Positions 29,202-38,312 of a DNA stretch of 39,934 nucleotides are shown one piece after another. A model generated the notes under the pieces. That model was given only the letters and a program-made list of their open reading frames with translations. It ran no database searches and was not told the origin of the DNA. The position numbers and the translations under genes were made by a program. How positions within the stretch are numbered: position 1 is the stretch's first letter; each line of letters starts with the position of its first letter. The stretch comes from Lachnospiraceae bacterium Zagget3 (GTDB lineage Bacteria > Bacillota_A > Clostridia > Lachnospirales > Lachnospiraceae): NCBI GenBank assembly GCA_001941025.1, contig MSHE01000008.1, positions 83,949 through 123,882 of the forward strand. The letters run 5' to 3'.

Positions 29202-29399
29202 ATGGCAACCTATTTTATCGTGCAGACAGACGAGGACGGCGATTGGCCGCAGGTAAGGGAAACGTACACGGACTATTTTGAAGCGCTCGCCCGCTGTGAC
29301 GAATTGCGGAAGAAAACGGCGAAGGAATCGTCCTTTATCTATTACGTTACGGACAGGGACGTATTTGCCAACGAACATATTGAGGGAAGGCTTTATTGA
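29202..29399 (+). CDS. Small unknown protein in the glycolytic operon, 65 residues
   Basis: I do not recognise a family. The gene lies 16 bases after pgk and 18 before tpiA, with an excellent AAGGAGG seven bases before its ATG, so it is very probably translated. The protein is soluble and acidic. Its start, MATYFIVQTDEDGDW, looks like a beta strand and turn; a helix follows (TDYFEALARCDELRKKTAKE), then a second strand (SSFIYYVTDRDVF). It contains one Cys and many aromatic residues and no membrane segment. The beta-helix-beta pattern recalls small regulatory or inhibitor-like proteins, but this is only a shape argument. Placement suggests a link to triose phosphate metabolism. Confidence 0.8.
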   Translation: MATYFIVQTDEDGDWPQVRETYTDYFEALARCDELRKKTAKESSFIYYVTDRDVFANEHIEGRLY

Positions 29400-29417
29400 G
29401 GACAAAAGGAGAGACGC

Positions 29418-30167
29418 ATGGCAAGAAGAAAGATTATCGCGGGAAATTGGAAGATGAACAAGACGCCCAGTGAGGCGGTCGCATTGGTAAACGAGTTAAA
29501 GCCGCTGGTCGCGACGGACGACGCGGACGTCGTGTTCTGTGTGCCGGCCATCGACATCATTCCGGTCGTGGAGGCCGCGAAGGGCAGCAACATCGAGGTT
29601 GGCGCCGAGAATATGTATTTTGAGGAGAAGGGCGCCTACACAGGCGAGATCGCCCCGAATATGTTAATAGACGCCGGCGTGAAATACGTGATCATCGGAC
29701 ACTCCGAGCGCAGGGAGTACTTTGCCGAGACGGACGAGACGGTGAACAAGAAAGTCCACGCGGCCTTTTCGAACGGGCTGATCCCGATCATCTGCTGCGG
29801 CGAGTCTCTGACCCAGCGCAAACAGGGCATCTACATCGATTGGATCCGCATGCAGATCAAGATCGCCTTCCAGGATATCAAGGCGGATCAGGCGAGCGGG
29901 GCGGTGATCGCCTACGAGCCGATCTGGGCGATCGGAACCGGCGAGACCGCGACGGCGGATCAGGCCGAGGAAGTCTGTGCGGCGATCCGTGCCTGCATCG
30001 GCGAGATCTATGACGACGCGACTGCGCAGGCCATCCGGATCCAGTACGGCGGTTCCGTCAACGCGGGCAACGCGGCGGAGCTCTTCGGCAAGCCGGACAT
30101 CGACGGCGGCCTCGTCGGCGGCGCGTCGCTCAAGGCTGACTTTGGAAGCATTGTAAACTATAAGTAG
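29418..30167 (+). CDS. tpiA: Triose-phosphate isomerase
   Basis: 249 residues, standard TIM barrel. The substrate-binding Asn/Lys are in GNWKMNKT, the electrophile is His95 in GHSERR, and the base is Glu167 in [11 protein letters not shown], with the phosphate-binding GGSVN and the final GGLVGGASL. It interconverts dihydroxyacetone phosphate and glyceraldehyde-3-phosphate. RBS AAAGGAG is well placed. gpmI starts 12 bases after the stop. Confidence 0.98.
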   Translation: MARRKIIAGNWKMNKTPSEAVALVNELKPLVATDDADVVFCVPAIDIIPVVEAAKGSNIEVGAENMYFEEKGAYTGEIAPNMLIDAGVKYVIIGHSERREYFAETDETVNKKVHAAFSNGLIPIICCGESLTQRKQGIYIDWIRMQIKIAFQDIKADQASGAVIAYEPIWAIGTGETATADQAEEVCAAIRACIGEIYDDATAQAIRIQYGGSVNAGNAAELFGKPDIDGGLVGGASLKADFGSIVNYK

Positions 30168-30179
30168 GGGAAAAAGATT

Positions 30180-31721
30180 ATGCAAAAACCGGTTGTACTT
30201 ATGATTCTTGACGGCTACGGCATCAACGACAATCCGGTCGGCAACGCCGTCGCCCAGGCTAACACGCCCGTGATGGACCGCCTGGAAGCGGAATACCCGT
30301 TTGTGCGGGGCGCCGCGTCAGGTCTTGACGTGGGACTTCCCGACGGGCAGATGGGCAACTCTGAGGTGGGCCATATGAACATGGGCGCGGGACGGATCGT
30401 CTTTCAGGATCTGACCCGGATCACGAAGTCCATCGAGGACGGAGACTTTTTTGAGAACAAAGCGTTGGTGGCCGCGATGGATAACTGCAGGGAACACGAC
30501 AGCGACCTCCATCTGTGGGGCCTGCTCTCGGACGGCGGCGTGCACAGCCACAATTCGCATCTGTACGGACTGCTGGAGATGGCCAAAAGACAGGGTCTGT
30601 CCAAGGTGTATGTGCACGCGTTTATGGATGGCCGGGACAAGCCGCCCACATCCGGAAAAGGATATATCGAGGAGCTTCTGGCCAAGATGAAGGAGATTGG
30701 CGTGGGGCAGCTTGCTTCCCTTGCCGGACGGTACTATGCCATGGACCGCGACACGAACTGGGACCGCGAGCAGAAAGCATACGACTCCCTGGTTTCCGGC
30801 ATTGGCATCCAACACAATGACCCGCTGCTCGCGATCGAGGAGTCCTACGCGAATGGCGTGACGGACGAGTTTGTGGTCCCGACCGTCATCACGGATGAGG
30901 ACGGGAAGCCGGTGTCGCTTGTCAAGGAAAACGACTCCGTGGTCTTTTTCAACTTCCGTCCGGACCGCGCGCGGGAGCTCACGCGGATTTTCTGCGACCC
31001 GGAGTTTAAGGAGTTTGACCGGCCGTTTCTGCCGCTTACCTTTGTCTGCTTTACGGAATTTGACGACACGATCCCGAACAAGCTGGTCGCGTTTCCGGAG
31101 ATCGAGATCAAGAACACGCTCGGCGAGTTCCTGTCGGCACAGGGCATGAAACAGCTGCGCCTTGCCGAGACGGAAAAATACGCGCATGTCACGTTTTTCT
31201 TTAACGGCGGCGTGGAGGAGCCGTATCCGGGTGAGGACCGGATCCTCGTGCCCTCTCCAAAGGATGTGCCGACTTATGACTTAAAACCCCAGATGAGCGC
31301 GCCCGAGGTGGGACGCAATCTGGTGGAAGCCATCCGCTCCGGTAAGTACGATGTCATCATCATCAATTTCGCGAACCCCGATATGGTGGGACACACCGGC
31401 GTGCTCGAGGCGGCGATCAAAGCGATCGAGACGGTCGACGAGCAGGAGGGCAAGGCGGTCGAGGCGATCAAGGAAGTGGGCGGCGTGATGTTTATCTGCG
31501 CGGACCACGGAAACGCGGAGGTGATGATCAACTACGAGACGGGCGAGCCGCATACGGCGCACACGACGAATCCGGTCCCGTTTGTACTGGTCAACGCGGA
31601 TCCGTCCTATAAACTGAGAGAAGGCGGCCGTCTGGCGGATATCGCGCCGACGCTGCTCGAGCTGATGGGCCTGGAACAGCCAAAGGAGATGACCGGAAAG
31701 TCTTTGCTTATTAAGGAGTGA
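30180..31721 (+). CDS. gpmI: 2,3-bisphosphoglycerate-independent phosphoglycerate mutase
   Basis: 513 residues, the usual length of the Mn-dependent alkaline-phosphatase-superfamily enzyme. LMILDGYG supplies the first metal Asp; Ser61 in GQMGNSEVGHMNMG is the phosphorylated nucleophile; the inserted transferase domain (about 80-305) includes DGRDKPPTS and NFRPDRARE; the last metal ligands are in DHGNAE and EPHTAHT. It converts 3- to 2-phosphoglycerate. The glycolytic block stops here: enolase is not present. No terminator was seen in the 45 bases before purC. Confidence 0.98.
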   Translation: MQKPVVLMILDGYGINDNPVGNAVAQANTPVMDRLEAEYPFVRGAASGLDVGLPDGQMGNSEVGHMNMGAGRIVFQDLTRITKSIEDGDFFENKALVAAMDNCREHDSDLHLWGLLSDGGVHSHNSHLYGLLEMAKRQGLSKVYVHAFMDGRDKPPTSGKGYIEELLAKMKEIGVGQLASLAGRYYAMDRDTNWDREQKAYDSLVSGIGIQHNDPLLAIEESYANGVTDEFVVPTVITDEDGKPVSLVKENDSVVFFNFRPDRARELTRIFCDPEFKEFDRPFLPLTFVCFTEFDDTIPNKLVAFPEIEIKNTLGEFLSAQGMKQLRLAETEKYAHVTFFFNGGVEEPYPGEDRILVPSPKDVPTYDLKPQMSAPEVGRNLVEAIRSGKYDVIIINFANPDMVGHTGVLEAAIKAIETVDEQEGKAVEAIKEVGGVMFICADHGNAEVMINYETGEPHTAHTTNPVPFVLVNADPSYKLREGGRLADIAPTLLELMGLEQPKEMTGKSLLIKE

Positions 31722-31737
31722 GTACTCGGGACGCAAC

Positions 31738-31743
31738 TATAAT
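31738..31743 (+). promoter_or_regulatory. Possible -10 box before purC
   Basis: A perfect TATAAT stands 23 bases before the purC start, but no acceptable -35 box is found at 15-19 bases. No purine riboswitch or long leader fits in the 45-base gap. Its role is uncertain. Confidence 0.35.
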
Positions 31744-31766
31744 ATCAGAAAAAGAGGAATACATTT

Positions 31767-32639
31767 ATGCAGGAATACAAACCTGTAAAAGAGGGAAAAG
31801 TGCGGGAGATCTATGACGTCGGTGACAGCCTCATTATGGTGGCGACCGACCGGATCTCCGCTTTTGATGTAATTTTAAAAAACGAGGTGTTTGACAAAGG
31901 CGCGATCCTCACACAGATGTCCCGGTTTTGGTTTGACTATACCGCGGACATTGTCCCGAATCACATGCTCTCCACCGACACGGCGGATATGCCGGAGTAT
32001 TTTCGTACAGAGTGGTTTGCGAGGCGCAGCATGAAGTGCAAAAAGCTGACCATGCTGCCCGTCGAGTGCATTGTGCGCGGCTATATCACCGGGAGCGGAT
32101 GGAAGAGCTACCAGCAGGACGGCACCGTCTGCGGCATCCGCCTGCCGGAAGGACTGATCGAGTCCGAGCGGCTGCCGGAACCCATCTATACGCCTTCGAC
32201 CAAGGCGGAGATCGGGGATCACGATGAGAACATCAGTTACGAGAAGACGATCGAGATCCTGGAGCGGGATTTTCCCGGGCGGGGAGAAGACTACGCGGCA
32301 CAGCTGCGGGACGATACGCTGTCGCTGTACAACAAATGCGCGGCATACGCGTTGGAGGGCGGCATCATCATCGCCGACACAAAGTTTGAGTTTGGCCTCG
32401 ACGAGGAGGGACGGATCGTTTTGGGCGATGAGATGCTGACGCCGGACAGCTCCCGGTTTTGGCCGCTTGCGGGTTATCAGCCGGGGCAGGGGCAGCCCTC
32501 CTACGACAAGCAGTTTGTGCGTGACTGGCTCACGGCCAATCCGGACAGCGGGTATCGGCTGCCGGACGAGGTGATCGAAAAAACGGCGGAAAAATACCGG
32601 GAAGCCTATGAACTGTTAACGGGTGAAACATGGCACTGA
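31767..32639 (+). CDS. purC: Phosphoribosylaminoimidazole-succinocarboxamide synthase
   Basis: 290 residues, longer than the roughly 240 of the Bacillus enzyme and closer to the long form seen in many anaerobes and yeast. Conserved parts are the ATP-binding start KEGKVREIYDVGD, TDRISAFDVI, the central PVECIVRGYITGSGWKSY and IIADTKFEFG near the C-terminus. It joins aspartate to CAIR in purine synthesis. AAAGAGGA gives the ribosome binding site. purF starts 13 bases after the stop. Confidence 0.97.
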   Translation: MQEYKPVKEGKVREIYDVGDSLIMVATDRISAFDVILKNEVFDKGAILTQMSRFWFDYTADIVPNHMLSTDTADMPEYFRTEWFARRSMKCKKLTMLPVECIVRGYITGSGWKSYQQDGTVCGIRLPEGLIESERLPEPIYTPSTKAEIGDHDENISYEKTIEILERDFPGRGEDYAAQLRDDTLSLYNKCAAYALEGGIIIADTKFEFGLDEEGRIVLGDEMLTPDSSRFWPLAGYQPGQGQPSYDKQFVRDWLTANPDSGYRLPDEVIEKTAEKYREAYELLTGETWH

Positions 32640-32652
32640 CAGCGGAGGACGT

Positions 32653-34098
32653 ATGCCGGAATTAGAGCAGGAAGCAATCAGAGCGGATAAGCCGCGCGAG
32701 GAGTGCGGTGTTTTTGGCATCTATGATCTGGATGGCAATGATGTGGCATCCACGATCTATTATGGGTTGTTCGCGCTGCAGCACCGCGGACAGGAGAGCT
32801 GCGGGATCGCGGTCAGCGAGACGAAAGGGCCGAAGGGCAAAGTGACTTCCCACCGGGATATGGGACTTGTCAGCGAGAACTTTACGGAGGACCTGCTGCA
32901 ATCCTTAAAAGGCGACATTGGTGTGGGGCACGCCCGCTATTCAACGGCGGGGATGTCCACCCGGGAGAACGCGCAGCCGCTCGTCTTAAACTATGTCAAA
33001 GGCACGCTGGCGCTGGCGCACAATGGCAATCTCATCAACGCGCTGTCGCTGCGCCACGACCTCGAATACACCGGCGCGATCTTCCAGACGACGATTGATT
33101 CGGAAGTGATCGCCTATCACATCGCGCGGGAACGCCTGCGCTCCGGCACGGTGGAGGAAGCCGTGCAGCGCGCGACCAGGAAGATGCACGGCGCGTATTC
33201 CCTTGTTGTCATGAGCCCGCGGAAGTTGATCGGCGCGCGGGATCCATACGGATTTCGGCCGCTTTGCATCGGAAAGCGGGACAACGCTTACATCATCGCG
33301 TCGGAAACCTGCGCGCTCGATACGATCGGCGCGGAGTTTGTCCGCGATGTGTTTCCCGGCGAGGTTGTCACCATTACGTCTGACGGAGAACTGCACTCCG
33401 ATTTAAAAAACGCGATTCCCGAAGAAAAGCAGGGGCGCTGCATCTTTGAATATATTTATTTCGCCCGGACGGACTCCCGTTTTGACGGCGTGAGTGTCTA
33501 TGACTCCCGGATCAGGGCGGGGCGTTTTCTCGCGCAGGACTCTCCGGTGGAGGCCGATCTGGTGGTCGGCGTGCCCGAGTCCGGAAACGGAGCGGCGCTC
33601 GGCTACGCGATGGAATCCGGCGTTCCCTACGGCGTGGCGTTTATGAAAAACAGTTATGTCGGGAGGACCTTCATTCAGCCAAAACAAAGCAGCCGGGAGC
33701 AAAGCGTCAAGGTGAAATTAAATGTCATTCGCGAGGCGGTGGAGGGAAAACGGATCATTATGATTGATGACTCCATAGTCCGCGGCACGACATCCAACCT
33801 GATCGTCAGTATGTTAAAGGAGGCCGGGGCGAAGGAAGTGCATGTGCGCATCAGTTCCCCGCCGTTTCTCTGGCCGTGCTATTTCGGAACCGATATTCCG
33901 GTGCGGGAGCAATTGCTGGCCTACAACCGTACGATCGAGGAGATCCGCGCGGTCATCGGGGCCGACACGCTCGCCTATCTGGGGGTCGAGCATCTCGAGG
34001 AGATGGCCGGCGGACTGCCGATCTGTAATGGATGCTTCACCGGAAAATACCCGCTGACTCCTCCAGAGGAGGATATAAGAGGTGACTACGAACAGTAA
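32653..34098 (+). CDS. purF: Amidophosphoribosyltransferase with Fe-S cluster motif
   Basis: 481 residues from ATG 32653, selected because GGAGG stands six bases upstream; an in-frame GTG at 32623 overlaps purC and lacks a site. A 17-residue propeptide precedes Cys18 (REECGVFG), the glutaminase nucleophile exposed after processing. The PRPP-binding motif is IIMIDDSIVRGTTS (about 370-383). Four cysteines match the cluster ligands of the Bacillus enzyme (GRCIFEY, WPCYFG and CNGC), so an oxygen-sensitive 4Fe-4S cluster is expected. It makes phosphoribosylamine from PRPP and glutamine, the first step of purine synthesis. Confidence 0.97.
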   Translation: MPELEQEAIRADKPREECGVFGIYDLDGNDVASTIYYGLFALQHRGQESCGIAVSETKGPKGKVTSHRDMGLVSENFTEDLLQSLKGDIGVGHARYSTAGMSTRENAQPLVLNYVKGTLALAHNGNLINALSLRHDLEYTGAIFQTTIDSEVIAYHIARERLRSGTVEEAVQRATRKMHGAYSLVVMSPRKLIGARDPYGFRPLCIGKRDNAYIIASETCALDTIGAEFVRDVFPGEVVTITSDGELHSDLKNAIPEEKQGRCIFEYIYFARTDSRFDGVSVYDSRIRAGRFLAQDSPVEADLVVGVPESGNGAALGYAMESGVPYGVAFMKNSYVGRTFIQPKQSSREQSVKVKLNVIREAVEGKRIIMIDDSIVRGTTSNLIVSMLKEAGAKEVHVRISSPPFLWPCYFGTDIPVREQLLAYNRTIEEIRAVIGADTLAYLGVEHLEEMAGGLPICNGCFTGKYPLTPPEEDIRGDYEQ

Positions 34099-34112
34099 AG
34101 GAGATAACACTT

Positions 34113-35546
34113 ATGTCCAATGACCGTTATGAAAGCCCGCTCTCCGAGCGGTACGCGAGTCAGGAGATGCAGTACATTTTCTCGCCCGAGAAGAAGTTCC
34201 GCACATGGCGGCAGCTGTGGATCGCGCTCGCCGAGGCGGAGCAGGAGCTGGGGCTTGACATTAGCGAGGAGCAGCTGGATGAGCTGCGCGCGCACGCGGA
34301 AGACATCAACTATGAGGCGGCCGAGGAGCGCGAGCGGGAAGTCCGTCACGATGTGATGTCCCACGTGTATGCCTACGGGCTGCAGTGCCCGACAGCAAAG
34401 GGCATCATCCATCTCGGCGCGACATCCTGCTATGTCGGCGACAACACGGACATCATTCTTATGTCCGAGGCTTTGCTGCTCGTTCGGACGAAGCTCGTAA
34501 ATGTCCTCGACCGGCTGGCCCGTTTCGCGGAACAGTATAAAGATCTTCCGACGCTTGCCTTTACGCACTTCCAGCCGGCGCAGCCGACGACGGTAGGAAA
34601 ACGGGCAACGCTTTGGATGCAGGATTTCCTGATGGATCTGGAGGATCTGGACTATGTCCTCGGCTCGTTGAGACTGCTCGGTTCCAAGGGGACCACGGGA
34701 ACGCAGGCGAGCTTTTTGGAACTCTTTGACGGGGACGAGGAGAAAGTCGCGGCGCTCGATCCGCTGATCGCCGCGAAGATGGGATTTTCCGCCTGTTATC
34801 CGGTTTCCGGCCAGACTTACTCACGCAAAGTGGACACCCGCGTGATGAATGTGGTGGCCGGGATCGCCGCGAGCGCGCACAAGATGTCAAACGACATCCG
34901 TCTGCTCCAGCACTTAAAAGAAGTGGAAGAGCCGTTTGAGGAAAACCAGATCGGTTCCTCTGCCATGGCATACAAGCGAAACCCGATGCGCTCCGAACGC
35001 ATTGCCTCGCTGTCCCGCTATATTCTGATCGACGCGCTCAATCCGGCCGTCACGTCGGCCAATCAATGGTTTGAGCGGACACTGGACGACTCGGCGAACA
35101 AGCGCCTGTCGATTCCGGAAGGATTCCTGGCGGTCGACGGCGTGTTGGAACTGTGCCTCAATGTGGCGGAGGGACTCGTGGTCTATGACAAAGTCATCGA
35201 AAAACACCTGATGAGCGAACTGCCGTTTATGGCGACGGAGAACATCCTGATGGACGCGGTGAAAAAGGGAGGCGACCGGCAGGAGCTGCACGAGCGGATC
35301 CGTCAGCTCTCGATGGAGGCCGGCGCGAATGTAAAAGAACGCGGCCTGGAAAACAACCTGTTGGATCTGATCGCGGAAGATGGGTCCTTTGGATTGACGC
35401 GGAAAGAACTCGAGGCGTCCATGGATCCGGCGAAATATGTCGGCTGCGCGCCGGCGCAGGTGGAGCGCTTCCTGCAGGAAACGGTCAGACCGGTGCTTAC
35501 GGAAAATAAAGCCCTTCTCGGATTAAAGGCCGAGATTCACGTATAG
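34113..35546 (+). CDS. purB: Adenylosuccinate lyase
   Basis: 477 residues, longer than the roughly 430-residue Bacillus form and with the signature SSAMAYKRNPMRSE, which resembles the animal-type enzyme. Other family marks are the His in HLGATSCYVGDNTD and the HFQPAQPTT segment. It releases fumarate twice: from SAICAR and from adenylosuccinate. So this operon holds the PurC step and the lyase that follows it. AAAGGAG precedes the start, 14 bases after purF. Only eight bases separate its stop from galK. Confidence 0.97.
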   Translation: MSNDRYESPLSERYASQEMQYIFSPEKKFRTWRQLWIALAEAEQELGLDISEEQLDELRAHAEDINYEAAEEREREVRHDVMSHVYAYGLQCPTAKGIIHLGATSCYVGDNTDIILMSEALLLVRTKLVNVLDRLARFAEQYKDLPTLAFTHFQPAQPTTVGKRATLWMQDFLMDLEDLDYVLGSLRLLGSKGTTGTQASFLELFDGDEEKVAALDPLIAAKMGFSACYPVSGQTYSRKVDTRVMNVVAGIAASAHKMSNDIRLLQHLKEVEEPFEENQIGSSAMAYKRNPMRSERIASLSRYILIDALNPAVTSANQWFERTLDDSANKRLSIPEGFLAVDGVLELCLNVAEGLVVYDKVIEKHLMSELPFMATENILMDAVKKGGDRQELHERIRQLSMEAGANVKERGLENNLLDLIAEDGSFGLTRKELEASMDPAKYVGCAPAQVERFLQETVRPVLTENKALLGLKAEIHV

Positions 35547-35554
35547 AAAGTAAG

Positions 35555-36718
35555 ATGGAAAATTTACAAGAGATTTTTGAGGAAGTATTTGGCGCGGGCG
35601 GCGATATCCGTACCTGTTTCGCGCCGGGCCGGGTGAACCTGATCGGAGAGCACACGGACTACAACGGCGGGCATGTCTTTCCGTGCGCGTTGACGATTGG
35701 CACCTATGCGGTTGCTCGCAGACGTGATGACCGACGGATCCGCCTGTATTCCGCAAACTTTGAGGCGAGCGGGATCGTTGAGGGGGCGCTCGACCGGCTG
35801 GTATTTGCCGGGGAGGCCGGCTGGGCGAATTATTCTCTCGGCGTTGTCTGGGCGTTTGGCGAGAAAGGCCATCCGATCGAGACAGGGTTTGACCTGTTGG
35901 TGTGGGGCAATGTTCCGGGCGGTTCCGGGCTGTCTTCCTCCGCCGCGCTCGAAGTGGCAACGGGTGTCGCGGTACGCGATTTAAACGGACTTACCGGGGT
36001 GACCATGCAGGAGATCGCGCTCATCGGCCAGTATGCCGAGAACCGCTTTAACGGGGTCAACTGCGGCATCATGGATCAATTCGCGAGCGCCATGGGCAAA
36101 AAAGACCACGCCATTTTTTTGGACTGCAGCGACTTATCTTATACCTACGCGCCGGTCTGCCTTACCGATGCGAAGCTCGTCATCGCCTGCAGCAACAAAA
36201 AGCACAGTTTGACGGATTCCAAGTACAACGAGCGCCGGGCGGAATGTGAGGAGGCTCTGCGCGATCTGCAGACAAGGCTCGCGATCCACTCCCTCGGCGA
36301 ACTGACCGATGAGGAGTTTGAGGAGAACAAAGATCTGATCCGAAGCGAGACATGCCGGCGCCGCGCGAAACATGCCGTGTATGAGAACCAGCGTACGATC
36401 CAGGCGGTGCAGGTACTGCGGCATGGGAATGTCGGGGAGTTCGGGAGGCTGATGAATGAATCGCACATCTCGCTGCGCGACGACTATGAGGTCACCGGGG
36501 CGGAACTCGACGCGCTGGTGGAAGCCGCCTGGGAACAGGAGGGGGTCCTTGGCTCCCGTATGACCGGGGCCGGCTTTGGAGGAAGCACCGTGAGCATTGT
36601 AAAAGAGAACTGCGTCGACGCGTTTATTCAAAATGTCGGGTCGGCTTATGTAAAAAAGATTGGTTGTGCCGCCGATTTCTATCCGGCTGCGATCGGGGAC
36701 GGCGGAAGAGTGTTGTAA
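35555..36718 (+). CDS. galK: Galactokinase
   Basis: 387 residues, standard GHMP kinase. The galactose signature GRVNLIGEHTDYNGG (about 26-40), the ATP loop VPGGSGLSSSAALE (about 122-135) and the catalytic Asp in NCGIMDQFASAMG (about 173) are intact, and MTGAGFGGSTVS is the third GHMP motif. It phosphorylates alpha-D-galactose to galactose-1-phosphate. It begins eight bases after purB with only a weak GAAAG Shine-Dalgarno, so its translation may depend on coupling to purB. galT follows after 34 bases. Confidence 0.97.
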   Translation: MENLQEIFEEVFGAGGDIRTCFAPGRVNLIGEHTDYNGGHVFPCALTIGTYAVARRRDDRRIRLYSANFEASGIVEGALDRLVFAGEAGWANYSLGVVWAFGEKGHPIETGFDLLVWGNVPGGSGLSSSAALEVATGVAVRDLNGLTGVTMQEIALIGQYAENRFNGVNCGIMDQFASAMGKKDHAIFLDCSDLSYTYAPVCLTDAKLVIACSNKKHSLTDSKYNERRAECEEALRDLQTRLAIHSLGELTDEEFEENKDLIRSETCRRRAKHAVYENQRTIQAVQVLRHGNVGEFGRLMNESHISLRDDYEVTGAELDALVEAAWEQEGVLGSRMTGAGFGGSTVSIVKENCVDAFIQNVGSAYVKKIGCAADFYPAAIGDGGRVL

Positions 36719-36752
36719 GAAAGAGCGAAAAACCATAGGGAGAAAGACATTT

Positions 36753-38303
36753 ATGAACATTGATTATTACATCGCGAAACTGGTGCAGTACGGCATCGAC
36801 ACCGGCCTTATTCCGGAGGAAGAGAAGATCTACAGCACGAATCAGATTCTGGAGGTCCTGCATAAGGACGACTATGAGGCGCCGACAGGTGCCGGCGCGT
36901 CTTCGGGAGAAGGAGAGCAGTCCGCCGCGGCAGAGGATGATGTGGGTCCCGCACAACTGCCCGACATCCTGGATCACCTGCTGGACTACGCGTTTGAGAC
37001 CGGCTTGCTTGCGGACAACGGCACCGCTTCGCGCGATCTGTTTGACACGAAGCTCATGAACTGCATCGTTCCGCGTCCGATCGATGTGATCTGGGCTTTT
37101 TGGGAGAACTACGATGTGAGTCCGCAGACGGCCACGGATGTCTATTTCCGTCTCAGCCAGGATTCGAATTACATCCGGCGCGACCGGATCGCGCGGGATC
37201 ACAAGTGGAAGACACCATCCGAGTACGGCGAGATTGACATTACGATCAATTTGAGCAAGCCGGAAAAGGATCCGAAGGCCATCGCGGCGGCGAAGGACGC
37301 GAAACCCTCCGGTTATCCGAAGTGTCAGTTGTGTCTGGAAAACGAAGGGTATGCGGGACGCCCCGATCATCCGGCGCGTCAAAACCTTCGGATCGTTCCG
37401 ATCACGATATGCGGCAGCCCGTGGGGATTTCAGTATTCCCCTTACGCATACTATAATGAGCACTGCATCGTGATCAACAGCGAGCACATCCCGATGAAGA
37501 TCGACCGGGAGACATTTCGCAAACTGTTCGATTTTATCCGGCAGTTTCCTCACTATTTCATGGGATCCAATGCGGATCTCCCGATCGTTGGAGGCTCGAT
37601 CTTAAGCCATGATCATTTTCAGGGCGGCCGATACACATTCGCCATGGAGCGGGCGGAGTACGAGCAAAGTTTCACGGTTCCGGGCTTTGAGGATGTCGAG
37701 TCGGGGATCGTACACTGGCCGCTGTCCGTGATCCGGGTCCGCGGCGCGGACGCGGAGCGCGTCGTTGATCTGGCGGACTATATTCTTGGCAAATGGCGCG
37801 GGTACACGGATGAAGAGGCATTTCTCTTTTCGGAGACGGACGGAAAACCGCACAACACGATCACGCCGATCGCGCGGATGCGGGACGGGCTTTTTGAGCT
37901 GGATCTGGCGCTCCGCAACAACATCACGACAGACGCGTATCCGCTGGGCGTCTTTCACCCGCACCCGGAACTGTTTCATATCAAAAAGGAGAACATCGGT
38001 CTGATCGAAGTCATGGGTCTCGCGGTCCTGCCGCCGCGCCTGCAGACCGAGATGGAGGAGATGGCGCGGCAGATCCTCGCGGGAGGCGACCTGCGGGAGA
38101 ATGAAATGCTGGAAAAGCATGCCGACTGGTACGACGGATTTAAAGACGCCTATACGTTCACGGAAGAGAATGTGACGGAGATCCTGGAACAGGAGATCGG
38201 CAAAGAGTTCGTGCGTGTCCTGGAGGATGCGGGCGTATTTAAACGCACACCGGAAGGCCGGGAGGCATTCAAACGATTTATCGACACGTTGTATAAATTT
38301 TAG
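36753..38303 (+). CDS. galT: UDP-glucose-hexose-1-phosphate uridylyltransferase, Firmicutes type
   Basis: 516 residues from ATG 36753 (AGGGAG upstream), chosen over an in-frame start at 36660 inside galK. Length and sequence match the type 2 GalT of Gram-positive bacteria, which differs from the shorter E. coli enzyme. Key features are DTKLMNCIVPRP (about 104), PYAYYNEHCIVIN, and the histidine motif SHDHFQGGRY (about 286). It exchanges galactose-1-phosphate with UDP-glucose. Residues about 44-66 form a small Ala/Gly/Ser/Glu-rich insertion that looks like a surface loop. galE begins nine bases after the stop. Confidence 0.96.
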   Translation: MNIDYYIAKLVQYGIDTGLIPEEEKIYSTNQILEVLHKDDYEAPTGAGASSGEGEQSAAAEDDVGPAQLPDILDHLLDYAFETGLLADNGTASRDLFDTKLMNCIVPRPIDVIWAFWENYDVSPQTATDVYFRLSQDSNYIRRDRIARDHKWKTPSEYGEIDITINLSKPEKDPKAIAAAKDAKPSGYPKCQLCLENEGYAGRPDHPARQNLRIVPITICGSPWGFQYSPYAYYNEHCIVINSEHIPMKIDRETFRKLFDFIRQFPHYFMGSNADLPIVGGSILSHDHFQGGRYTFAMERAEYEQSFTVPGFEDVESGIVHWPLSVIRVRGADAERVVDLADYILGKWRGYTDEEAFLFSETDGKPHNTITPIARMRDGLFELDLALRNNITTDAYPLGVFHPHPELFHIKKENIGLIEVMGLAVLPPRLQTEMEEMARQILAGGDLRENEMLEKHADWYDGFKDAYTFTEENVTEILEQEIGKEFVRVLEDAGVFKRTPEGREAFKRFIDTLYKF

Positions 38304-38312
38304 GAGGTTTTG

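Noticed and set aside
31722..31766. Purine riboswitch before purC
   Set aside because: The gap is 45 bases and lacks the conserved purine aptamer core; an aptamer would not fit.
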